This document shows positions 10,123 to 18,655 of a DNA stretch of 64,000 nt, piece by piece (the stretch's first letter is position 1; the number at the start of each line of letters is the position of its first letter). The DNA is from JAEMQF01 sp963775015. Lineage in GTDB: Bacteria > Pseudomonadota > Gammaproteobacteria > Burkholderiales > Burkholderiaceae_C. The notes under the pieces are model-generated. The model was not told the DNA's origin. It was given only the letters and a program-made list of their open reading frames with translations, and made no database searches. Both the position numbers and the translations under genes were made by a program. The DNA lies in assembly GCA_963775015.1 (NCBI GenBank), contig CAVZHI010000016.1:1-64000 (forward strand). Direction: 5' to 3'.

Positions 10123-11658
10123 GTGAGCGGCAATCTGTTCGTCGCCTTGCGCGACGCGTTCCCGGCGGACCTGGACGCAGCCGCAGTCGAAACGGTTGAT
10201 GGCGCGCCGCTCATCTACTCCTGGCGCGACATCGAACGCGCCACTGCGATGCTCGCGAACTTGCTCGCTTCGCTGCGCTTGCCGGCGAACTCGCGGATTG
10301 CGGTTCAGACCGAAAAGTCGGTCGAGGCGATGCTGCTGTACCTCGCGGTGCTGCGCGCGGGCTTCGTTTACCTGCCGCTGAACACCGCGTATCAGCAAGG
10401 CGAGATCGAGTACTTCATCGGCAACGCCGAGCCCGCTGTGGTCGTCTGTTCGGCAAAGAATTTCGGCTGGGTGTCGAGGATCGCGTTTCAGGCCCGCACG
10501 CGCCATGTGTTCACGCTGAACGAAGACCGCAGCGGTACGCTTCTGGACCGCGCGGCGCACCACAGCGACGTGCACACGCCCGCGGACAAGCAGCCCGACG
10601 ACTTGGCGGCAATCCTCTACACCAGCGGCACGACGGGGCGCAGCAAGGGTGCGATGCTGTCGCACGCCAATTTGCTCAGCAACGCCACCGTCCTGAATCG
10701 CTACTGGGGCTGGCAGCGCGGCGACGTGCTGATCCACGCGCTGCCGATCTTCCACGTGCACGGACTCTTTGTCGCGATTCACGGCGCGCTGCTCAGCGGA
10801 GCGAAGATGCTGTGGTTCAGCAAGTTCGATCCCAAGGCGGTATCGGCCGCCCTGCGCCGCGCGACGGTTTTCATGGGCGTGCCGACGCTCTATGTGCGCC
10901 TGCTGGCCGAGGCGGATTTCGGGCGCGAGGCGTGCGCGTCGATGCGCCTGTTCATCAGCGGATCGGCGCCGCTGTTGGGCGAAACGTTCAATCAATTTCG
11001 TGCGCGCACCGGCCACACGATCCTCGAGCGTTATGGCATGAGCGAGACGCTCATGCTCACGTCCAACCCCTGTCACGCCAAAGACGGCGAACGCATCGGC
11101 GGCACGGTCGGATTTGCCCTGCCCGGAGTGGGCGTGCGCGTGTCGACGGCCGACGGCAGCGCAGCGGCGCACGGCGAAGTGGGCAACGTCGAAGTCAAGG
11201 GGCCGAATGTCTTCAGCGGCTATTGGCGCATGCCGCAGAAGACGCGCGAGGAGTTCACCGACGATGGCTGGTTCAAGACCGGTGACGTGGGTAGGCTCGA
11301 CGCGCAAGCGCGCCTGACGATCGTCGGGCGCAGCAAGGACTTGATCATCAGCGGCGGGTTCAACGTCTACCCCGCGGAGATCGAGGGCTACCTGAACGAG
11401 GCCGACGGCGTGCTCGAAAGCGCAGTCATCGGCGCGCCGCACCCCGACCTGGGCGAGGGCGTGGTCGCGGTCGTCGTGCGCCAGGCCGGCGCGACGCTGG
11501 AACCCGCGGCGCTGATCGCCGCGCTGAAGGGGCGCATTGCGAACTACAAGATTCCCAAGCGCTTGTTCTGCGTCGACGATCTCCCGCGCAACGCCATGGG
11601 CAAGGTGCAGAAGAATGTGCTGCGCGAGCAGCACCTGGAGTTGTTCACCGGGCGCTGA
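10123..11658 (+). CDS. matB: Malonyl-CoA synthetase (acyl-CoA synthetase family)
   Basis: This 511-residue ANL-superfamily ligase activates a dicarboxylate, most likely malonate, to its CoA thioester using ATP. Motifs are AAILYTSGTTGRSKGAMLSH (A3), ERYGMSETLM (A5), the GGFNVYPAEIE hinge and the C-terminal lysine motif NAMGKVQKNVL. The N-terminal AVQTEKSVEAMLLYLA and YLPLNTAYQ closely resemble characterised MatB proteins. The start is taken as GTG 10123 (VSGNLFVALRDA), which fits family length and avoids a long overlap; an ATG at 10066 is in frame but inside the upstream gene. With the Bug protein it may form a malonate uptake and activation pair. Confidence 0.85.
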   Translation: MSGNLFVALRDAFPADLDAAAVETVDGAPLIYSWRDIERATAMLANLLASLRLPANSRIAVQTEKSVEAMLLYLAVLRAGFVYLPLNTAYQQGEIEYFIGNAEPAVVVCSAKNFGWVSRIAFQARTRHVFTLNEDRSGTLLDRAAHHSDVHTPADKQPDDLAAILYTSGTTGRSKGAMLSHANLLSNATVLNRYWGWQRGDVLIHALPIFHVHGLFVAIHGALLSGAKMLWFSKFDPKAVSAALRRATVFMGVPTLYVRLLAEADFGREACASMRLFISGSAPLLGETFNQFRARTGHTILERYGMSETLMLTSNPCHAKDGERIGGTVGFALPGVGVRVSTADGSAAAHGEVGNVEVKGPNVFSGYWRMPQKTREEFTDDGWFKTGDVGRLDAQARLTIVGRSKDLIISGGFNVYPAEIEGYLNEADGVLESAVIGAPHPDLGEGVVAVVVRQAGATLEPAALIAALKGRIANYKIPKRLFCVDDLPRNAMGKVQKNVLREQHLELFTGR

Positions 11659-11691
11659 GGGTGCGGGGCCTGCGCTGCACGTCGGCCTGCG

Positions 11692-12180
11692 TCAAAGGGG
11701 GAACTGAATCCCCACCGAAATGAAATCGCCGCCGACACCGCCGATGCTTTCGAACTCGACACGCAGAGCCGCCTTCGGTGAGAACTGCCAGAGCAGCCCC
11801 ACACCCACGCCGAGTTCGATGTCGCTGCCGTTGGCGCTGGTGCAGCCGCTGTAGCGGCTCTTGAGGTAGTGGGCGCCCGCCTTCGCGTACACCGAAATGA
11901 CGTTGCTGAGCGGTGCTTTGGCCGTTCCCGCGCCTCCCAGCGCCCAAGCCGATTCCTTGCAATTGTTGGCGAGCCTGTGCGAACCAAAATTCGTCAACTG
12001 CGCTTCCCAGCCGAAGATCGGAGTGATCGCGGCACCGCCAAACGCACGCACGCCGGTGCCGAGATCGGTGTCGCCAATCGCCGCACCGACATAGGGCGAG
12101 GCCAACTGCGCCTGGGCGCTGGTCAGGGCGCCGGCAAGAATCATGGCGGCGGCGACTTGCAGTCTGCGATTGCATTTCAT
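11692..12180 (-). CDS. Small outer-membrane-type beta-barrel protein
   Basis: This 162-residue protein has a signal peptide (MKCNRRLQVAAAMILAGALT, cleavage after AQA near residue 24) and a Gly- and aromatic-rich body ending in Phe-Pro-Leu after alternating hydrophobic residues (GGDFISVGIQFPL). It resembles the OmpA-like/OprF-type small barrel domain families. Two cysteines in the middle could form a disulfide. The start at 12180 was chosen because GAGGA lies about 9 bases upstream; an ATG at 12189 abuts that site. The specific function is unknown. Confidence 0.65.
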   Translation of the reverse strand: MKCNRRLQVAAAMILAGALTSAQAQLASPYVGAAIGDTDLGTGVRAFGGAAITPIFGWEAQLTNFGSHRLANNCKESAWALGGAGTAKAPLSNVISVYAKAGAHYLKSRYSGCTSANGSDIELGVGVGLLWQFSPKAALRVEFESIGGVGGDFISVGIQFPL

Positions 12181-12358
12181 CGGGTTCATTCCTCTTTGGG
12201 TTGCAGAGATCACGCGGGCGCGTGCCCATCCGGTTCAGGGCGGCGGCAGTCTATCGCCGCGCGCCGTTCGCATTTGTTTGCAAATGTCACAGACTCTGAA
12301 GGAAATTGTTCGACGCGCGACGCGCATCGCTGCGGAGTGCACCGACGCGCAACGGGGA

Positions 12359-13237
12359 TCACGCGAACAAGCTGCGCAACTCGCTCGCTTGCTGCATCGT
12401 CTGTTCGTACGCGGCATGGGCGGCACGCTCGCGAAATTCGCGACTCAGGTTGACCCAGTAGCCGAAGTAGGGGTGCAGCACCAGGTCGGCCAGCTTCGCT
12501 TCGGCGTCGATCTGGGCGCGCTTGAGCCGATCGCTGTCCAGGTAACGCTCGGCGCCCTGAGGTCGCGGCTTGTCGGGGTGCACCGCCACGTCGACGGCCA
12601 AGACGCGCTGCGCGCGCAGTTCACGCGCCACTCTCACCGGCAGCGGGCTGGACAGGTCGGCGTCGATGAAGTCGCGTCCGCGAATTCGCACCGGAGCGAA
12701 CCACCCTGGAATCGCGCACGACGCCTGGACCGCCGGGCCGAGCTCGCCTTGGTTGAACGTCGCGGGCGCGTGGCGCTCCATGTCGGTCGCCACCACCGCG
12801 AGCGGGATTCGCAACTGGACGAAACGGCGCACGCCCAGAGTGAGGTGCACGAGATCGCTGATGCCGCTGCCGTCGAGTTGAACTCCCCGGCTCGGCGACC
12901 ACCGGGCGAGGCGATAGAAGTCGAAGTCGAAGGCGAGCGCCTCGATTTGCCCGATCGGCAAGCCCGCCGCCAACGCGCTGCCGATCAGCGCGCCGATCGA
13001 CGCGCCGACGATCAGGTCCGGCCGAATCCCCAATTCGTCGAGTGCGCGCAACACCCCCACATGGGCAAACCCGCGCGGGCCGCCGGCGGCGAGGACGAGG
13101 GCCAAACGCGGCGCAACGCCGATCGCAGCGAAGTGGGGCGAGTCGGGGCCCTCGACAACCGTCGCCTGCGGCGCGCATGCGGTGAGGACGCTGCTGACCG
13201 GCAGCGTGAGTCCGGCAAGAAGGGAGCGGCGGCGCAT
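12359..13237 (-). CDS. Patatin-like phospholipase lipoprotein
   Basis: This 292-residue protein has a lipoprotein signal peptide with lipobox LTAC (Cys at about residue 21). A patatin domain follows with the oxyanion loop GGPRG, the nucleophile elbow GASIG and a catalytic Asp in FIDADLSSPLPV, where most relatives have DGG or DGA. It probably hydrolyses acyl lipids at the cell envelope. The start at 13237 is preferred because it begins the signal peptide directly; an upstream in-frame codon at 13294 adds residues unlike a signal. The closest general type is the RssA-like patatin group. Confidence 0.82.
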   Translation of the reverse strand: MRRRSLLAGLTLPVSSVLTACAPQATVVEGPDSPHFAAIGVAPRLALVLAAGGPRGFAHVGVLRALDELGIRPDLIVGASIGALIGSALAAGLPIGQIEALAFDFDFYRLARWSPSRGVQLDGSGISDLVHLTLGVRRFVQLRIPLAVVATDMERHAPATFNQGELGPAVQASCAIPGWFAPVRIRGRDFIDADLSSPLPVRVARELRAQRVLAVDVAVHPDKPRPQGAERYLDSDRLKRAQIDAEAKLADLVLHPYFGYWVNLSREFRERAAHAAYEQTMQQASELRSLFA

Positions 13238-13343
13238 CGCCGCATCGTAACCAAGGAAGTGCCTGGGTCCGCGCGAATTCAGGCGCACTTGCACATCGCC
13301 TTTTGAGCGCCCCCAGGCCTTGCTTGCTCAGCCCGGGGGGCGC

Positions 13344-14183
13344 TCAGAGCGACACGCTTCCCCGCACCACGGCCACACAACCGCCGCCGACCCAGATCGT
13401 GTCGTCGCGGCGCTCGATGTAGACGCGCCCGGCGCGCCCCAGCACTGTGCCTTGCGCGGCAACGTAGCGTGGCGGCGCGATTCCGGCGCCGATGAGCCAC
13501 TGCGCGAGGCTCGCGTTCAGGCTGCCCGTCACCGGGTCTTCGTTCGGCCCGGCGCCGGGGATGAAGGCGCGCACCTCGAACTGCGCGTCGTGGCCGGCAG
13601 GGCATGGCGCGACGACGCCGATTTCCAGCGGCAGCATCGCCGCGTAGTCGGGTTGCAGGGCGAGCACCTCGGCGCGCGATCCGAGCATCACGGCAACCCA
13701 ACCCGGCCCGTTGTCGACCCATTGCGAATCTCGAATCGCCGCGGCTTCGATGCGCAGCGCGCGCGCGATCTGCGCCAACGTCGCTGCGTCGACGGGTCCG
13801 CTGCGGATCAAGGGCGGCGCGGCGAACGCCAGGCGTGTCGGATCGCGCCGCACCCGCACCAGGCCCACACCGCACTCCTGAATCACCTGCGCGTCGCTCC
13901 TCGGGCGCCCCCCGGCAGTCAACCACGCGTGGCAACTGCCCAGGGTGGGATGCCCGGCGAACGGCAGTTCGCGTTCGGTCGTGAAGATCCGCACCCGGTA
14001 GTCTGCCGCCGGGTTGGTGGGCGCGAGCAGGAACGTTGTTTCGCTCAGGTTCGTCCAGCGCGCGAAGTCGCGCATTTGCGCGTCGCTCAAACCTTGCGCG
14101 TCGTGCACGACGGCCAGGGCGTTGCCTTTGCAAGCGGTGTCGGTGAATACATCGAGTTGGGTGAATGTGCGTGTCGTCTTCAT
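13344..14183 (-). CDS. PhzF-family isomerase-like protein
   Basis: This 279-residue protein has the duplicated hot-dog-like fold of the phenazine biosynthesis PhzF/diaminopimelate epimerase superfamily. Visible motifs are FTDTACKGNALAVV, the LSETTFLL segment with the likely acid-base Glu, FAGHPTLGSCHAWL and NEDPVTGSLNASLAQWL. Most members outside phenazine operons are uncharacterised. Its ATG overlaps the stop of the upstream aminotransferase gene (ATGA at 14180-14183), so the two are co-translated; a shared amino-acid-like substrate is likely, but its identity is unknown. Confidence 0.85.
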   Translation of the reverse strand: MKTTRTFTQLDVFTDTACKGNALAVVHDAQGLSDAQMRDFARWTNLSETTFLLAPTNPAADYRVRIFTTERELPFAGHPTLGSCHAWLTAGGRPRSDAQVIQECGVGLVRVRRDPTRLAFAAPPLIRSGPVDAATLAQIARALRIEAAAIRDSQWVDNGPGWVAVMLGSRAEVLALQPDYAAMLPLEIGVVAPCPAGHDAQFEVRAFIPGAGPNEDPVTGSLNASLAQWLIGAGIAPPRYVAAQGTVLGRAGRVYIERRDDTIWVGGGCVAVVRGSVSL

Positions 14184-15346
14184 GTGCCCTCCGCGAGTGC
14201 CTGCGCCAGTCTTTGCACTCCCTGTTCGATCTGCGCCGGCGCAACGGTGACAAAGCTCAACCTGAGCGTGTTCGCTCGCGCGCCCGACGCATAAAACGCG
14301 AGTCCGGGAACGAAGGCGACGCCGCGCCGGACCGCCTTCGGCAGGAGCGCCGCGGCGTCTGTGCCGTCGGGCAGTTCGACCCAGAAAAACATGCCGCCGC
14401 TCGGCGCATTCCAGCGGCAGCCGGGAGGCATGTGGCGTTCCAGCGCGACGCGCATGGCGTCGCGCTGCGCCTTGTAGCGGGCGCGAATCGTCGGCACATG
14501 ATCGTTCAGGAAGCCGTCGCGGATCACCTCGTACACGACACGCTGGTTGAAGCCCGGCGTGTGCAGGTCGGCAGCTTGTTTCGCTTGCAACAGCTTCGGG
14601 TACACGGCCTTGGGCGCGATCACGTAACCGAGGCGCAAACCCGGTGCGAGCACCTTGGAAAATGAACCGAGGTAGATCGTGCCCTCGGCCCAGCGCGACG
14701 CGAGCGGCGCCGGCGGCGGTGCGTCGAACCACAGGTCGCCGTACGGGTTGTCTTCGACGATGGGCAGCGCCACGGCCTGCGCCGCTTCGACGAGCGCATC
14801 GCGGCGTGGCGCGCTGATGCAGCGCCCGCTCGGATTCTGATAGTTCGGCAGCATGTACAGAAAACGCGCGCCGTGCAATTGCGCCAGCTCGTGCGGCAGG
14901 GGGCCGTCGGTGTCGCAGGCGACGCTGACGATCTCCGGCTCGTAAGGCGTGAACGCTTGCAGCGCGCCGAGGTAGGTCGGCGATTCGACGGCCACCGTGC
15001 TGCCGGCGTCGATCAACACCTTGCCTGCCAGGTCCAGGCCCTGCTGCGATCCGGTCGTGATGAGCACCTGCGCAGCGTCGGCGACCAAGCCTTGCGACGC
15101 GAGCTCGGCGGCAACCCATTCGCGCAACGGACCAAAGCCTTCGCTCGCGGCGTATTGCAAGGCAGCGTGCGGCTGGTCGCGCAGCACGCGCTGCGTCGCC
15201 TCGCGCATCGCCTCGACCGGAAACGAATCCGGCGAAGGCAGGCCGCCGGCGAGCGAAATCACACCCGGCTGCTCGGTGAGCTTGAGAATTTCGCGAATCA
15301 CGGAAGGGTTCATGCGCTGCGCCCGACGCGCCATCTGAAAGGTCAC
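14180..15346 (-). CDS. PLP-dependent class I/II aminotransferase (LysN/ARO8-like)
   Basis: This 388-residue fold-type I aminotransferase has the N-terminal ISLAGGLPSPDSFP, central NYQNPSGRC and PIVEDNPYGDL, and the PLP lysine in GSFSKVLAPGLRLGY. These features match the 2-aminoadipate/aromatic aminotransferase (LysN, ARO8-like) group. The start is taken as GTG 15346 because GTGA overlaps the upstream transporter stop; an ATG at 15334 is the alternative. It sits between an EamA exporter and a PhzF-like protein in a coupled three-gene unit divergent from a MocR regulator. The physiological substrate cannot be told. Confidence 0.85.
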   Translation of the reverse strand: MTFQMARRAQRMNPSVIREILKLTEQPGVISLAGGLPSPDSFPVEAMREATQRVLRDQPHAALQYAASEGFGPLREWVAAELASQGLVADAAQVLITTGSQQGLDLAGKVLIDAGSTVAVESPTYLGALQAFTPYEPEIVSVACDTDGPLPHELAQLHGARFLYMLPNYQNPSGRCISAPRRDALVEAAQAVALPIVEDNPYGDLWFDAPPPAPLASRWAEGTIYLGSFSKVLAPGLRLGYVIAPKAVYPKLLQAKQAADLHTPGFNQRVVYEVIRDGFLNDHVPTIRARYKAQRDAMRVALERHMPPGCRWNAPSGGMFFWVELPDGTDAAALLPKAVRRGVAFVPGLAFYASGARANTLRLSFVTVAPAQIEQGVQRLAQALAEGT

Positions 15347-16263
15347 GGCTTGCTCCTTGGTTGTGCTTCAACGGGCATCTGCTTGCCCAAGAACACCGTG
15401 CCGATCACCGCCAGCGAGAACGCCACGGTATCGAGTTCGAGCACCTCGCCCAGCACCGGCACGGCGAACAGCAGCGCCAGAAAGGGCTGCACGAGTTGCA
15501 CCTGGCTCACGCGCACCGTCCCACCGAGCGCGAGCCCGCGGTACCAGGCGAAGAAGCCGATCCACATCGAAAACAGCGAGACGTAGCCGAGGCCCAGCCA
15601 CGCCGAGGCGCGCACGCTGTGTTCAGGCCAGCTCGCGAGCGTCACCGGCAAGGTGAGCGGCAGGCTGAGCGCGAGCACCCAGCTGATCACGCGCTCGGCG
15701 CTCATTTGTCCCGCCAGGCGCGCGCCGGCCACATAGCCGATCGAGGCGCAGGCCACCGCGGCAAGCAGCAGGCCGTCGGCCCCGCTCAAGCGGCCGGCAC
15801 CCTTGTGCGCCGCAAAGCCGAGGACCAGAACACAACCAGCGACGGCGCAGGCCCAAAATCCGAACGACGGGCGCTGGCGAAAATAGAGCGCCGCAGCGAC
15901 CGCCGTGCCCAGGGGCAATACGCCGGTCACGACCGCCGCGTGCATCGCGTCCACATCGCGCAGCGCCAGGCTGAGGAAAAGCGGAAAGCCGACCACCGTC
16001 CCCGCAGCGCACAGCGCCAGCGCGGCGGCCTGATCGGCGCGTGGCCGCTCGGCGCGCAGCGACCACAACACAACCAGGCTCAGCACGCCGGCCAGCGCCG
16101 CGCGCCCCGCGGTCACAAACAACGGTGGCAGTTGCGGATCCGCGCTCGCGCCCACCGCCAGGCGCGTCATCGGCAGGGTCATGGCAAAAATGACGACGCC
16201 GAGCAAGCCCAACCACAGCCCGCGGGTGGGATGGAGCAAGGGCGAAGGTGAAGGTGCTGCCAT
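15343..16263 (-). CDS. EamA/RhaT-family transporter (drug/metabolite transporter)
   Basis: This 306-residue membrane protein should have ten transmembrane helices in two EamA repeats. Hydrophobic segments run from GLWLGLLGVVIFAMTL near the N-terminus to AVIGTVFLGKQM at the C-terminus. EamA proteins export amino acids and related metabolites. The start at 16263 (MAAPSPSPLLHP) fits the family length. It is the first gene of the minus-strand unit controlled by the adjacent divergent MocR-type gene, and its stop overlaps the aminotransferase start. Confidence 0.85.
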   Translation of the reverse strand: MAAPSPSPLLHPTRGLWLGLLGVVIFAMTLPMTRLAVGASADPQLPPLFVTAGRAALAGVLSLVVLWSLRAERPRADQAAALALCAAGTVVGFPLFLSLALRDVDAMHAAVVTGVLPLGTAVAAALYFRQRPSFGFWACAVAGCVLVLGFAAHKGAGRLSGADGLLLAAVACASIGYVAGARLAGQMSAERVISWVLALSLPLTLPVTLASWPEHSVRASAWLGLGYVSLFSMWIGFFAWYRGLALGGTVRVSQVQLVQPFLALLFAVPVLGEVLELDTVAFSLAVIGTVFLGKQMPVEAQPRSKP

Positions 16264-16283
16264 GGCCTTCAGTCTAGACCTGT

Positions 16284-16304
16284 AACCAGCACAGAACCAG
16301 TACA
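16284..16304. promoter_or_regulatory. Candidate MocR operator: tandem AACCAG-type repeats
   Basis: In the 110-base divergent gap, AACCAGCACA (16284-16293) and AACCAGTACA (16295-16304) are direct repeats with an 11-bp period, differing in one base. MocR regulators commonly bind directly repeated sites next to their own divergent promoters, so this is the best operator candidate. The role is inferred from position and repetition only. Confidence 0.4.
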
Positions 16305-16373
16305 CTTTGCGGCCATTTCAATCCATCTGTACGGTCAACCGGACCGACACACCAGGCGCCCGCAACCGTCCCG

Positions 16374-17819
16374 ATGAACAACCCACCAAGCCCGAGCGCA
16401 GCGCTCTCGCGCGGCGCCGATACGAGTTTGACAGAGCAGCTCGCGCTGCGCTTTTCCGAGCGCATCCGGAACCACTTGCTGGCGCCGGGCGCGCGCCTGC
16501 CTTCGGTGCGCGAATGCGCTCGCCGGCACAGCGTCAGCCCGTCGACGGTGGTCGCGGCGTACGACCAACTTCAGGCGCTCGGCATGGTCGAGGCGCGACG
16601 CCAACGCGGGTTTTTCGTGCGCGGGCCCCTGCATGAAACAGCCGGCGCCGGATCTCAAACCTTGGCGCTCGCGCCGCGCCCGCCGCTGCCGATCAGCGCA
16701 ACCACGCTGATCCGCGGCATGTTCCAGCCCCCCTCCGGCCAGGCCATGCCGGGCTTGGGGACCTTGCCGATCGACTGGCTCGACCTGCCGCTGCTCACCA
16801 GCGCGCTGCGCAAAGTGATCCGAAGCACTTCGCTGCGCGCGAGTTCGCTCGAATACGGCGAACCGGCTGGCGATTCTCGTTTGCGCCGTGCGCTCGCGAC
16901 GCGCCTCGCCGATCACGGCGTGAGCGCGAGCCCAGCCCAGATCGTGACGACGATCGGTGCCACGCATGGGCTGGACGTCGTGACGCGAACCCTGCTCAAG
17001 CCGGGCGACAGCGTGCTCGTCGACGAGCCGGGCTGGTCGGTCGAATACGCGCGCCTGGCGGCGCTCGGGATGCGCGTCTTGCCGGTACCGCGCGGGGACG
17101 ACGGCCCCGACCTGGCGCTCATGCAGCGCCTCATCGACGCCCAGCAACCCGCGCAGCGGCCGCGCCTCTACGTCACGGTGTCGGTGTTGCACAACCCGAC
17201 CGGCGCCTCGCTGACGCTGCAAGTGGCGCACCGCGTCTTGCAGCTCGCGCAGAAGAACAATCTGCACATCGTCGAGGACGACAGCTACGCCTACCTCGCC
17301 GCGCCGCACTTGCCGCGCCTGGCCGCGCTGGACGCGCTGGAGCGCACGATTTACGTCGGCGGCTTCTCGAAGATCCTCACGCCGGGTTGGCGCGTCGGCT
17401 TCATCGCGGCGCCGCCGGATCTGGTCGATCGCTTCATCGACACGAAGCTGCTTTGCACGCTCACGACACCGGCGCTCACCGAGTCGGCGCTCGCCATCTG
17501 CCTCGAGCAGGGCATGCTGCGGCGCCACGCCGAACGCATCAACGCCAAGCTCGACGCGGCGCGCGCGCGCACCGTCAAGCTCGCGCAGGCGCATGGCTGC
17601 CGCTTCGTCGCGCCGCCGCGCGGCCTGTTCGGTTGGATCGACACCGGTGTCGACACGGAACGCCTGGCACACGCGATGCTCGACTCGGGTTGGTTGCTCG
17701 CCCCTGGAGCCCTCTTTCACGCCACGCAGCGTGCGACAACGCTGATGCGAATCAACTTCGCGAGCACCCAGGACTTGCGCTTCTGGCGCGACTTCGGCCG
17801 AACCCGTAACAATATGTAG
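16374..17819 (+). CDS. MocR-family transcriptional regulator (GntR wHTH plus aminotransferase domain)
   Basis: This 481-residue regulator has an N-terminal GntR winged helix (residues about 15-85; APGARLPSVRECARRHSVSPSTVVAAYDQL) joined to a fold-type I aminotransferase-like domain. The PLP lysine motif is retained (GGFSKILTPGWRVGF), as are the LHNPTGASL and IVEDDSYAYL segments. Relatives include PdxR, GabR and TauR, which sense PLP or PLP-amino acid adducts. It is divergent from the EamA-aminotransferase-PhzF unit and very likely controls it. Confidence 0.9.
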   Translation: MNNPPSPSAALSRGADTSLTEQLALRFSERIRNHLLAPGARLPSVRECARRHSVSPSTVVAAYDQLQALGMVEARRQRGFFVRGPLHETAGAGSQTLALAPRPPLPISATTLIRGMFQPPSGQAMPGLGTLPIDWLDLPLLTSALRKVIRSTSLRASSLEYGEPAGDSRLRRALATRLADHGVSASPAQIVTTIGATHGLDVVTRTLLKPGDSVLVDEPGWSVEYARLAALGMRVLPVPRGDDGPDLALMQRLIDAQQPAQRPRLYVTVSVLHNPTGASLTLQVAHRVLQLAQKNNLHIVEDDSYAYLAAPHLPRLAALDALERTIYVGGFSKILTPGWRVGFIAAPPDLVDRFIDTKLLCTLTTPALTESALAICLEQGMLRRHAERINAKLDAARARTVKLAQAHGCRFVAPPRGLFGWIDTGVDTERLAHAMLDSGWLLAPGALFHATQRATTLMRINFASTQDLRFWRDFGRTRNNM

Positions 17820-17863
17820 GCCCGGCTTGGCCCGCGCCACGGGCGAGTCAAAATCACGCTGTC

Positions 17864-18619
17864 ATGCTCTCCCAACCCTTTGAGTCGACGCTCCCTTACT
17901 CCGGCTCCGCGCGCGCGCGCAGCGCGCGGAACCGGATCGATTCAATCGCGCCGCAGGTCGACTTCGTCGACACCGACGCCGACCCGTCGACATTGAGCCC
18001 GTCGCTGCGCGAGGACTTGCGCCGCTTCGAAGACAGCGAGAAGGGCGCAGACCTGCTCGGCGTTCTCGCCGCGTGTTTGCGCCACGGCAAGCGCGTCACG
18101 ATTCACCTTCAATGCGGTCGCCACGCGCTGCCGCTCAGCGTCTTCCCGCAAGAGCAATTCATCCACTGCTCGATCGGCATGGTGGACCTGATGGCCAAGC
18201 ACATCGCCGACTTGCGCGTGCTGCACGTCGAGGCGGCGTGGATCGCGCCTCCCGGCGCGACCGAGGTGATGCTGATCGGCAGGAACCCGATGCTGCACCC
18301 GCTGGGGCCGTTTTCCTGGGAGCTCGCGATGCGCGGCGCGCGGCGCGAACTGCTGCCCGAAATCGGCGGCGCCGCGGCCTACCGCGTTGCACCCGGAACC
18401 GACCTGGCGCGCCTGCCGGTGCGCGGCGCGCTGCTCGCGAGCCTGACCCGGCTGCGCCACCAGGCCGCGAATCTGCGCGAGCTCTCCGATTGGCCCGGCC
18501 TGGACAGCGGCCGCGCCAAGCGAGTCCTGAACGCGCTGTACTTGCAGGCCGGCTTGATCGTGAGCCGGGCGCATCCGGAAGCGAACAGCGACAGCTGGTT
18601 CGGCGCGCTCGGGCGCTGA
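17864..18619 (+). CDS. Conserved hypothetical protein, function not recognised
   Basis: This is a 251-residue soluble protein with no signal peptide or membrane segment. The first 40 residues are Arg/Ser/Asp-rich and probably disordered. The remainder is a mixed alpha/beta sequence with notable segments GADLLGVLAACLRHGKRV, FPQEQFIHC and GPFSWELAMRGARRELLPE. It ends with a helical stretch containing SGRAKRVLNALYLQAGLIVSR, which could be a small helical or winged-helix-like unit. No catalytic motif is evident. Its GC-rich codon use matches the surroundings and its stop lies in a hairpin shared with the convergent uup gene. Confidence 0.7.
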   Translation: MLSQPFESTLPYSGSARARSARNRIDSIAPQVDFVDTDADPSTLSPSLREDLRRFEDSEKGADLLGVLAACLRHGKRVTIHLQCGRHALPLSVFPQEQFIHCSIGMVDLMAKHIADLRVLHVEAAWIAPPGATEVMLIGRNPMLHPLGPFSWELAMRGARRELLPEIGGAAAYRVAPGTDLARLPVRGALLASLTRLRHQAANLRELSDWPGLDSGRAKRVLNALYLQAGLIVSRAHPEANSDSWFGALGR

Positions 18620-18655
18620 GGCCGGCCGCGCGCGCAACGGCGACTCGGCCTCAGC
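18615..18655. terminator. Inverted repeat spanning the stop codons of two convergent genes
   Basis: GCTGAGGCCG (18615-18624) and CGGCCTCAGC (18646-18655) are a perfect 10-bp inverted repeat around a 21-base loop. Each arm contains the stop codon of one convergent gene: TGA of the hypothetical gene and TGA of uup on the opposite strand. It is suited to act as a bidirectional terminator, though no U-tract follows on either side. Confidence 0.5.
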
